Part shown: positions 53,977 to 64,000 of the stretch, piece after piece
Numbering within the stretch: position 1 is the stretch's first letter
Layout: every line of letters begins with the position of its first letter
Position numbers and translations under genes: made by a program
The notes under the pieces: generated by a model
Database searches by the model: none
The model's input: only the letters and a program-made list of their open reading frames with translations
What the model was told of the DNA's origin: nothing
Source: Hippasteria phrygiana
Taxonomy: Eukaryota; Echinodermata; Asteroidea; Valvatida; Goniasteridae
Length of the DNA: 64,000 nt
Assembly (NCBI GenBank): GCA_037893225.1
Contig: JAZGUH010000484.1
Span: forward strand, 806,001-870,000
Direction of reading: 5' to 3'

Positions 53977-56683
53977 TCATTGGTCATGACTCGCTGTGCA
54001 TTTTAGGATACAATGTAGGCCCAGAGATGAAATGTCGCCAATTATCTGATGTCATAATTAATGTCATTTCTTAGACTACCTGCATATGTACATGTAGTAT
54101 GTAGCATTCTTGGAGTTACACAGTACTGTCACCATTTATTTGTCATTGCATCCGATGAAGTAGCAGCAGATAAATATGCCATAATTTTAATATTGGACTT
54201 CAAAGTGCAACCTTCAGTATTTATTTGTATCTAGCTGACTAACATGGCTGGAAAAAATGTGGTTCAAACCAGTATCTGTGGTATGAATATCTATACCAGA
54301 CTCAAAATGTGTGGTGTAATGGACCATTGCTTTGTCTCCCTTCTTCCTCCAATAAAGTAGTCATCATAGACTTGGACCATTCTCTTCTTCCAACTAAGAC
54401 CACAATGCAACAGTTGTGTACACAACCCCTACAGCCCTGACCCCAAACCAGGTGTAGGCAGGGAAGTCAGATTACAACCGTTTGTGTTCTTGGGACTATT
54501 CCAAGCCAACCATTGGACGATTATTGCATAGTGGTTGTTCCAGGCCCAGTTTTTGTAAGGGTGTGTCTGTGGGTTGTGATTTCAGTGGATGCCGGGTGCA
54601 CGTGGGGTCAGTGCTAACAAAACCGAAGCCCAATTTAGGGATGGGATACTGCAAAATTCCTAAATGTGTTGCTAGTGTAAATAACTCCAACTTTAGATCA
54701 GAAATTGGTCAGCATGTTGATGTTGTTGGGGAGAGGCCAGTAAAGTCTTGGGTAATAGAGGCGTATACCTTGGTAAGAGTGAAAAATAAGTTGGTTTGTA
54801 CAAGTACATTGAACAGGTGTTTAAAATCTTGGAAAAGTTTATTACACTTTTAAAACTTAGGATTCCATTTTGTCTGTGCCGTATTTAATGTTAAATTTAG
54901 TGTAATTTATATTGTAATGAATTACCTTCTTTTGTTTATCTGAGTTTCTTGATCACCTGAGTTGGATACTAGGCTAGACATATCCCACAACTTTAAGCTA
55001 AACATTAGCATAGGAGCTCGGGAAGCTTTTTAAGAGAAAAAGAAACAACCTGAACTTGCAGAGAGTATGGTGAAGCAGACACATAGCAACACCTTAAGAA
55101 ACATTCACCCTCCATCCATTCCACCCTCATCTCCCCTTCTTTTCCCTCCCATCCCGAGAATGTTCAGCACTTCGTGTGATCGTGGTCGAGTCATGGAGGC
55201 AGACATGTTTTGTCTTAATACATGATATGTGACAGATCTCATTAATCTAAATGTGGCATACGGCACATTACCTCCATAATGGTTTAAGTGCTGGTTGAAC
55301 TATTACCATTAAGGCATTTTTGTGAGTTAACTCTCTGGCTATTGAAGTGACTTGAAGTGAGTATTGTGGAGGAAAATGGGGTCACAGAGCCAGTTGGTGT
55401 ATAAATTGCACACGTATGCGGCAGGCTTGTTAATTCATGATTGGCTGGTGGAATGGTAGATCTGACGCAGTCCTGCAAGTCATGACAGATGGAGATATCG
55501 TAGCTTAGCTTCAATTCTAAATTGTGATTGGCTCGCTGAAAAACGTATTTCAACGAGCGTAATGCCCACCGCCTCCATGGTGTTATCACAGCTTGGGGAG
55601 GATCGACGGAAGGAATTATTGATATCAGGGGCAAAACGGTTTCCAGTTGCTGTCGAGCTGATGATATATAATGCACTCGGTAGTCCATCATAGTGTTAGC
55701 CTCCTCATCTGTTTCAGGCCAAGCTCAAACTGGTCTAGATAGTAGATTGAACGTTTCTCCTGAACGTGTCATCGAACAGTAGAAACTGAAGAGAAGTTCC
55801 CATTTTCCTAATCCAAGTGGCATGCCTTTAAGGTTCATGCAGTGAAGCGGTGATACCGAGGGTGCCTCCCTTCACCGAGCCATCTGTTAGCCGTTTCCTC
55901 CTTGAGTCCGGGTTGTGTAAGTTTCCCCACTTTGAGTAGCTTGCTCAGAGTGGCTTGCTTACAGACCCGAGGTAGTTTTATTCATTGATCAAACTTTGAG
56001 TGGTATCTAGAATGCCCTAGTTAGGTGGTTTGGTGGCTGTGGTGGTTGCAGAGCAGACGGGGTTCTATGGTAGTAAGAGGTCTACGATGGCTTTAGCTCA
56101 AAAGGATTAAGCTGTCCCCTCCCCCACCCCTCCAAAAAAAACACATCTTTTTCTTTTAATATAATGAAACTTGGGAAGAATAAAGCTTTTTAAAACTGCT
56201 TGAAAATCTTCTAACCCTCATCATCTTACCTTTCGTTTTTTCATAAAAAAACCTAGCTTCTCAAATGAAATCCTTTCAAAAATGAATTTTTGGCCTGCTG
56301 CTCCTTTTTCTATTTAGAATTAGACCTGGTGTGTAGTCTTATGGGGCTTGTGGGATAGAACGTTCCTTTTCCACATTTTGTTGTTTAGGTGTTTGCCTTC
56401 TCCAAGATCTTTACACCAGCTTCATGAGCTTGCTGTCTCAATTTAGGAGTTAGGATCCTACCTCTGTTGTGTAGCTGGCTTGTAAGTCATTATGGGAAGG
56501 AGAAGGGATGGGGAATAGCACCCCTCCACAATATGCGAGGCTTTCTAATCATTATTTATCCCCAAAACATAGGAAGATCGAGGTATTAAACCTCGATAAG
56601 AATAGACATCTTAAGGGGCGCGGCACTGCATCCATGTCAGATTGGTTGTGATCACATCATTTGCATAGGTAGGTAGACACATA

Positions 56684-57128
56684 TGTGACCCGCTCTGGAA
56701 AAAGATATATTATGTCGCAAAATATGAAAAATGAGTTTCATGTATGTTTGGAAAGCCCGCAATGTAAGCTTTCATTTGGTACATGATAGAGCTCCAAAGC
56801 CCTTTCCGTTCTGGAGATATCACGTTTTTGCATATTAATTAGTTCTATGGAGTTCAAATTGCACAACAGAGAAAACGGGCTTTGAAATAGCTTGTTCCAA
56901 TACAATGCAATGGAACAATGTACTCTAAAAGGCATATTTTTTCACTTTATTCACTGAAATCAACATTGTTGTGCACCAAACCTGAAACTTTAGATATTTA
57001 AGATGTCATTAAAGGCAAAAAACAAAAAATGAATTTTGACCAAAAATTTCACCCTCTCAACGTTGAAAGGGCCATTACACGTAAATGAATAGCGTGACTT
57101 ATATCACCTTTTTCTGGAGCGGGTCACA
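56684..57128. mobile_element. MITE (445 bp), TA duplication
   Basis: Ends TGTGACCCGCTCTGGAAAAA and, reversed, TGTGACCCGCTCCAGAAAAA, with TA directly outside both. No coding capacity. Size and duplication fit a Tc1/mariner-type MITE. Confidence 0.8.
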
Positions 57129-58459
57129 TATGGTCTGTACCAGTGACATCATGTAGCAGTTTTATGAGGAAGATTGATCCATTTACTCCCTCGTAAAATG
57201 TTTAGCTACCTTCAGTGGTCATAAACTTCAATGTAATAACCACAGGTATGGGTACTAACACTCCAGATTGAGAATAAAATGTGTCGAAAGATTACAAGGT
57301 CAGAAATAGTTGTATGAAATTTTCAATTCAATGTTAAATTCAAATTAAAATTGTTGTTGAATTATTTGCTGGCTTTTACCACGTTTTTTTTTTTACTTCC
57401 CATGGAAACCAGAATTTGGGTCATGCTTGTATTACTCTGTGAAAACAAATTGAATTGAATGGAATGTCCATTCCTATGACAATGACATTTGAACAATTGT
57501 TCATCACACATGAATAACTTGTTTGAAGGGATGTTTTAGGTTGGCATTCCTGTGAAATCCCTAATTTGGATATCGGGCCTCTAAGTGGTATCAATGGCTG
57601 CTGGGTTATAGGTCAATGGAGCTCACTGACGGGGTCAATCAGAGTCACTTTTAGTTGTCACCTGACCCTATTACGTGTACGTGTGTACTTACAATTCAAT
57701 ATGCCTCTTGCTGTGGGGATGAAAAAAGCCTTCTTTGTTATACGCCATGTACTTATTGAAGACAATTTGTTTTAATGGAGTATGACAAACAACACCTTCA
57801 GGGATTGGGAGATTTAACATTTATTGTATACTTGTACTTCCCATTTATGACAAGGATTTCTACACAATGTAGGCCTGGCAAGGTTGACAACTTACACAAA
57901 TTTACCATGCACTAAAAATGTCAAGTACACTGCATGTACGGGACCTGAGAGTATAAATTAAAATTCATCTGACAATTTTGACTTTTTTTTCTTTGAGCCT
58001 GACTTAGCATAAATTTGTATGACTGATGGATTGGCTTTTGACCAAATTGTGACAAGTGATTGAGCACTTCATTTTGCAATTAGCACTCGGAAGAAGTTTT
58101 AAGGAAGTGGTTGCCATGGAGACTCGGAATTAGATGGCGGTATTGATTAAGATGTTGGTGTTGGGAGAGGGACTGACTGCCCCAAGAAAAGAAAGATGAT
58201 GGATGTTTGTCATAAAAGCCATCCAATCAATTTACGTGTTTGTGTTGCATCAGTCTGTCGTGCTTGCTGACCAGTCCAGATTGGTAAATTGCCATGTCCA
58301 GCAGTAATTGTGATGAATCACTCCAAAAAGTACTCGGATAATTACTAAAAAGCACTTTAATTTAACACGTATTGGATGATAGACACCTTATTTTATTAAA
58401 AAGTATAACACAAATTAGTGCACAAAATCTGAAGGTTTAAAATTTCTGAAACGGGATTT

Positions 58460-58610
58460 GAATAGACCTAAGATGTAATGACTTTGTTTACATGTGCGCT
58501 TTCCTATGGGAGCCAGAACAGGACGCCAGACAATCGTCCCCTGGCTCCCATACATGTAGGAAAGTGCACTTGTAAACAAAGCATGACGTTATTACGTCTT
58601 GGGTCTATTC
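58460..58610. repeat. Palindromic element (151 bp)
   Basis: Arms of about 60-70 bp from GAATAGACCTAAGATGTAAT to GGGAGCCAG, and back from CTGGCTCCCATACATG to GGTCTATTC, with a short centre. Small gaps differ between arms. No clear target duplication. Confidence 0.8.
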
Positions 58611-61600
58611 AGAACCTGGATTGAACCATGACAAATTAAGAATAGTTCTAAAAGCATTTATGAAGTAAATAGTGTGATTGCAAGTTTTATTTTTTATTTT
58701 TTATTTTGTCGTCTCACATACCATTCGCAACTTTTCATCTGAAACTTCTTGTTCCAGTATTGAAGTCTTATCTTACCTTTAATCGGCTAGGGGGCACTGA
58801 TCGCTAGTCTTACATGGGGATATTGAATTCACATTTGACAAATGAAGAGAAAAAAGCAAAATTGATAAACCAGATAAAGCAAGGTGCCTCACTGAGCTTT
58901 GAGGATGGTACAGCCGAATCAATTAAGGCATGTTACAGATCGTTTCTTGACAGTAATGCACCCTGAGGGATCCATATCGTCTCCGGTTTGATAGCTGGTA
59001 GGCAGAAATGACAACCAGTAATGGGAATGACGAGGAGGGTTTTTCACTCTGGATTTCATCACATTGCTTCCCTGCAACTCGAATTACAAAAAATTCTCCT
59101 CATACAAAAGTACCCAATTTTTGTTGGTGTTGTAAATCATGTTGTAAATCATTGTAAATCATGTTTTCTCTTAGGCTTCTTACCCATACAAAGATAACTC
59201 ACGAAATATGTGAGATATTGGTTTTGTGGAAAGTTTAGTTTTCATATTTATTTTTGTATTCGGAATTTCCCACAAATATGGATCATGCATATTGCCTCGA
59301 AAAAAAATAATCTAATTTTTAGACGATGAATTAGCAATGTCTTCAGCTATTATGAATAGTTACCTTTCTGTACTGCCCTAGCTATTACCACTCCGCTATC
59401 GTGCGATGCAATTCAGATTGCAGTGTGTTATTCTACGATATATATTTGACCCCATCTTACCCGCCAATAGCTCCGACATTGTTTACTGAGTTTGTCAGTG
59501 GGGTTAATAAATGACCAATCAAATTATTCCAGTGTGTAATCACTGACGACACCAGCGCTCTTTGGGTCGTACAGAATTTCAAAGGTCGTGGGATACAAAA
59601 AAAGAATCCTCAGTTCTCATATGAATTTTTATCAGTTTTTGGAAATAGGGTGTTTTACTTGAAATATGTTAATTTCTATAAATTAATTAAATTTTCTTAC
59701 TATTTAGATGTAAACAGTGATGCTGTTTTGAGTGATGGAAGGTTTGGTCAGTGGTCATTTACAGCATTTGGATATTTCTCATATGCAACATTGTAAAAAT
59801 TGATGTAATCGAAGTTGTGAATGATTAAATAACAAATGTACGCATTCACAAAAACAATTTGTCCGATTCCAATTGGCTTGGAGTATAGTGGAGCCTGGAG
59901 ACCAGTAATGAGTTTGTTTAAAGTTGGCAAAATGATCCCCACCCACCCACACACCCATGCGTCACCCTTCCCTCCCCTCCTACCTCTCACCCCTACACCA
60001 GGTAAAATGAGTTCTCAGAGGCCCAACTGACAGGTTCCATGATTGGAACTGTTCGCCAGGGCAGGACGAGGTACGTACCGTACCTAAAGTTTTCCTGGAT
60101 CACATGGTCTGGTGTGTGTTTGAAAAGAGTTCGATAGACTTTATAGAATGGTCACCTTTAACACTAACTACCTCAGGCCTTGCAAACTTCAACAGCAGGT
60201 TTTGTCAAGTTTTGATGGGTAATACTGCAGGGCCTTGGCACCATTACTTTACATGGAGCTATGATGCCCCAATTTGTCCCAAGTCCAAAGTGTGTACCCT
60301 AGGTATACTGCATAGTGTTGAATTTTGGCAGGTTGAAGCTTCCTAGTAAACATTTCTAGGGGGTTAGGGTTTAAACAAAGATGTTGGTGCAACAGAATCA
60401 AGGAACATCTATTGGCTATTTTACAAATAAATACCATTTTGTAATTTCTACATATATAATTTACAAATCATTCACAGTCCATTAATCCATCTTTCCAACT
60501 TTTCTGTCAAATTTCAGGATTCCTTATCCCTGATGAGATTCAATTACAAAATTGTCATCACTAGAACTTGTAAAACATTTGAGTTTTTTTCTGATTATCT
60601 TAATATTGTGTAATACTTAGTATTAATATATTTCTCCAGTTATTACAATGTTTTAAAATTTCTGGTATACTGCTTTTTTTCTTTGCCACAACCCATGATT
60701 TATAGCGAGTTTAGCGACAGACCATAAATTAAGAATGGTTAATATCCCAGTTTTAATAAATTTCATTCCATGAATCATATATTCATCATTTTCCAGTGGA
60801 GTAAACAGCTTGGCATTGTCGGAGTGAGCATAATTAACATTAAATGCCCCTTATGGATGCCTGTAAAGCTCTCGGACCCTCTCGAGTGTAGTAAGTAATT
60901 ACCGCCACGCCCTCTATCCACCTGTCTATTGTGAATGTTAGTTGGCCAGGAGCACGTTAATTAGTGCTGGGAATCATCAGTCTGCTCCGTGCATTCATCC
61001 ATCATAACATGGTTGGCCCCTGGCAGGGAGGGACGCACCAGGGGAAGTTTGTTCAGTTTATCGGAGAGAAATATTATTTTCTCCAAACAGTCCTGAATTA
61101 AGTAAAACCACAAAATCCATCCTACCGGATAAATTTTGCCTCCGAGTGTACCCCAAAATTTGTCCCTTGTTTGTTTGCTTGGATCCTCGTTGAATCGGTA
61201 CTTCCCAAATCGGGCTCGGAAGAGATTTCCCACGTGAGCTTCAACTTGACAATGCAAGGCAGGAGGATGCCAGCGGCTCGTGGCCGGCATCCCAAGGGCT
61301 GTACAGGTGTCATGGAGTAATATCAAAAATTAATCTGTGCCATGGCTGTGCAGAGATGGAGCCCTGAAGGGGCCCTTTACTCTACGTGACAGCCTGACTA
61401 ATAAACGGCAATGAGTCACCTTTTTACCCCCCTCGCCACCATGTCAAGCTCATTGTGATGGCCCTGGTCCTTTGGATGTTCGGTAAACCACAGACCTTTA
61501 CTTCAGAAACTCTATCTGAGGTTTTGTTAATGAACGGCATTACACATAAAAACCCAAACTGAACAGTATTAATATTGCATTTCTCATCAGCCGATCAGTC

Positions 61601-61808
61601 AATCAGTTTTCGGACAAACGGGAAAACTAAATGTATTATTAATTTGAGTATTTTTTATTCCTTGGACAGCAGTGCTTTGGCTCAGATTTTAATTTAAAAA
61701 TTTTATTCAGTTTTTCACATTTTTTAAGTTGAGAAATTGTCAAGCTTAGGGTTTCTTGAAGAAAAACAAATTACAAGCTCCTAAATTTGAACAGCTACAT
61801 TTACATGT

Positions 61809-62986
61809 GGGTTATTCCATGAAATTGAGACACACACACATGTTGGCATTATTTGATTATGTAATTGTTTTTCTTGTTTAAACTAAACTGACTTTAATGG
61901 TGATTATGATATGAACTTGAAGAGTAAAAGGAAGGCTTTCGAATGATACAAAACATGAGGGCATTATTTGAGATATATTTATGTTTTGTCACCAAGTGTG
62001 ATGGTGTCCCGGGCTAAATTATGGGGTAATTTTGTGACATAAAAACTTACAAAATACAAATAGGGTTCAGAGGTTTAAACAATTAACTATTTTATTTTCT
62101 TTTACATGAGCAGTTAGCAAAAACTGCATGTAACTTAACAACAAATCATATTTTCAGTATCTCTTACATCTTTTATGTTATATGGCTAACAAATCTGTGG
62201 TTAGAGAGGTAACGGATGGTGTCCCACTCTGTTAAATTTTGTTACATCCTGCTTGCATGTCTAGCTTTCTTACTTTTCATCAAATGAAGTCTGAATTAAA
62301 TTTCTTTTCTTTTGTGTGATTACCGTTTTAATAAAATTAACTTGTAGAGTCAATATATTGGACTGCCTTTTCAAAATTAGGGCAAAATGGTCTCGGATGT
62401 AACGGTGGTGTCCCACGTTACATCCTAGCAATTTTGGGAACTTTCTTCCATAATTTATCTGTAAGCAGTATGTGAAATGTCCATGCAACATGATAACAAA
62501 GACTTGGAGTACCTCTTTTTAAAAACATAAAAAAGACCCCCTAAATTGGTGTCATGTGTTAGTTTGCCACCCTTGATGGAGCGGTGTCCCATGTTACATC
62601 CTTGCAGGCTTGCCAAATCAATTATTACATCAAATGTTTCAGCCAACTGTATTTGATGGGTATGTAAAAGGATAACATTTTCTAACTACCACATACAGAT
62701 TTGGATGCATTAACATGATTATTTATGAATTATGAGCAACATAAACTAAGATGTAACCGGGACACCGTGTCCCTTGTTACATCGTTGATTTATCCATAGT
62801 GAGTCTATGGGAGTTCATGTGAAACTCAAGAGAGAGGACCCTAAACTAAATATTATGTCACAATGAATCTAACCTATGATGAAATAATTGTATAGAATTA
62901 CATGTGGTGTAACAAATTTATTTCACACTAATTAAAAAATTTTACCAATATGTCACACATTGTGTCTCAACTTCATGGAATGACCC
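61809..62986. mobile_element. TIR element (1.18 kb) with internal palindrome series
   Basis: Ends GGGTTATTCCATGAAATTGA and, reversed, GGGTCATTCCATGAAGTTGA, extending to GACACA; ATGT lies outside each end and may be a 4-bp duplication. The interior repeats a motif of the form GATGTAAC-GGTGTCCC-GTTACATCC near 62,207, 62,395, 62,572 and 62,750, and a partial one near 62,000. No transposase-like ORF. Confidence 0.75.
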
Positions 62987-63751
62987 ATGTACATGTATGC
63001 ATTGTAAACTCAACAAGAAGAGATTTGGCAGAAGTATTCATAATTTTAACTTAAAACTTTTAGAACACAGTAAATGTGACTAGGCCTATATTGATTTGTG
63101 TTCTAAAAAAGTTTAGAACACAATTTTATCCAAGAATTTTGGTTTTTATCAGTGAGTATAGAAGTTGTATTGTTGCATTTTTGCTGTGTGTCATATGAGA
63201 TGACACAATATGATGCATAACAACATTGCCAAATGATGCATAATTTCCAACAAGTTGCCCAGTCCCATGCATTTAAATGCACTGGGCGGTGTATAATTCT
63301 CAACAAGTTGTTGGTCCCCTGCCCCATATCCATTGCTAACCCACTTCCCTTCCCATTTCGGCCATTACTGTATTGACGCTCTTCTCTAACCGGTTCCCCA
63401 CTCTCACCGGTCCCCCGAGGGCCTCTCTGCTTCTCTCGGATCAATAGGAGATAGTCGTGAGGTTTCTCCTTGTGGGAAGGGGAAAACAGAATTACCCCGG
63501 TTGGAAGAAAACTGTCAAATCCTTGTGTCAGACCGCTGCTCCCTCTTACACTACCCGAGGAGCTGTCTAAGATGGTTATATCAGGCTCTTTATGATCGAT
63601 ACGAGACTGTCGGGATGTGGTTGGAGGGAAGGGAGAGATTGACGGGTCCAGAGACATCAAATTCAAGCAGAAAAGAAATCTAGCTTTTAATTTGAATATC
63701 TGAAAAGTTTGTGCTCAGTCAACATGTCAATGACAAAATGTAACTAACAAA

Positions 63752-63934
63752 TTTTTCGTCAAACAATCCACAAGGGAAACTGACTAGGTAAATTTGAATA
63801 CATTTTCAAAGTGAACAAAGAAACTGGCAGGAGCGGGATTCGAACCTGCGACCTCCGGGTTACCGCGGTATGGTAACCCGGAGGTCGCAGGTTTGAATCC
63901 CGCTCCTGCCAGCTTCTTTGTTCACTTTGAAAAT
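63752..63934. mobile_element. Inverted pair of SINE 3' halves (foldback)
   Basis: Two 63-bp arms (63802-63864 and 63872-63934) with two mismatches, each made of the 3' half of the tRNA-like core plus the SINE tail, meeting head to head around GCGGTAT. The left copy continues further into the SINE tail (63752-63801, matching 6385-6434 in reverse). Confidence 0.85.
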
Positions 63935-64000
63935 AACAAATTTTAATATATTTTTACAACAGGAAAATACCTTAAGTCAAAACAAACCACCAAATATTGT

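Larger units (their letters stand above)
48024..64000 (+). other. Putative first intron of the signal-peptide gene (at least 16 kb)
   Basis: No further exon of this gene could be supported. The stretch holds the repeats listed separately. Other parts are unremarkable AT-rich DNA; 60,840-61,450 and 63,300-63,660 are repeat-free and of higher complexity and may be regulatory. If the exon call is wrong, this is intergenic DNA. Confidence 0.45.

Noticed and set aside
54482..54853. 123-codon plus ORF with several cysteines
   Set aside because: Considered as an exon of the signal-peptide gene, but no suitable acceptor and donor with matching phase and no known cysteine pattern.
61995..62790. CRISPR-like array suggested by the regularly spaced GGTGTCCC motifs
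   Set aside because: The repeats are diverged and palindromic, spacing is about 180 bp, and the DNA is clearly eukaryotic.
63103..63666. 187-codon ORF on the minus strand, the longest in the window
   Set aside because: No recognisable domain, low-complexity N-terminal half, and the second half runs through AT-rich repeat-like DNA. Kept only as a possible non-coding block.

Overview
The window looks like nuclear DNA of a metazoan. Exons have canonical splice sites, introns are large, and the sequence is AT-rich and full of short dispersed repeats (tRNA-related SINEs, many small terminal-inverted-repeat elements, a Penelope-like retroelement). A complete FGFR-type kinase together with this repeat style suggests a marine deuterostome, probably an echinoderm or relative; this is inference and no marker in the window proves it.

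Region 1 (1-about 19,200, + strand) holds the 3' two thirds of a fibroblast growth factor receptor gene. Eleven coding exons can be joined in phase (1,554 nt, 517 codons plus stop). They run from the middle of the third Ig domain through a transmembrane segment, a short juxtamembrane region, a full tyrosine kinase domain and a short C-terminal tail. The 5' exons lie before the window. Points of note are a GC-AG intron, a transposon carrying a broken THAP-domain ORF inside that intron, lack of the 'VT' dipeptide used for FRS2 docking in vertebrates, Phe in place of the first activation-loop tyrosine, and a phased cluster of CACCTG E-boxes in one intron. An AT-rich 3' flank with candidate poly(A) signals follows.

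Region 2 (about 19,200-47,900) has no gene I can support. It contains a tandem duplication (20.5-20.9 kb), a 91-bp CACTA-type palindrome (a second one is at 0.5 kb), a 1.06-kb TIR element, several SINE copies, and at 38.55-39.30 kb a Penelope-like fragment (end of a GIY-YIG endonuclease region) between inverted arms. Each arm carries a complete hammerhead ribozyme motif. Long stretches in between (28-36 kb, 39.4-43.9 kb) look like non-repetitive non-coding DNA.

Region 3 (47,939-64,000, + strand) begins with a short exon encoding a signal peptide and ending at a phase-1 donor. It is probably the first coding exon of a secreted or membrane protein whose other exons lie beyond the window. The following 16 kb would be its first intron and holds at least six MITE-like or foldback elements (two with TTAA duplications), SINE copies and a 1.18-kb TIR element with internal palindromes about 180 bp apart.

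The two genes are on the same strand about 32 kb apart, and nothing in the sequence links them functionally. The strongest unusual signals are the paired hammerhead ribozymes, the CACTA palindromes and the transposon-bearing GC-AG intron of the FGFR gene.
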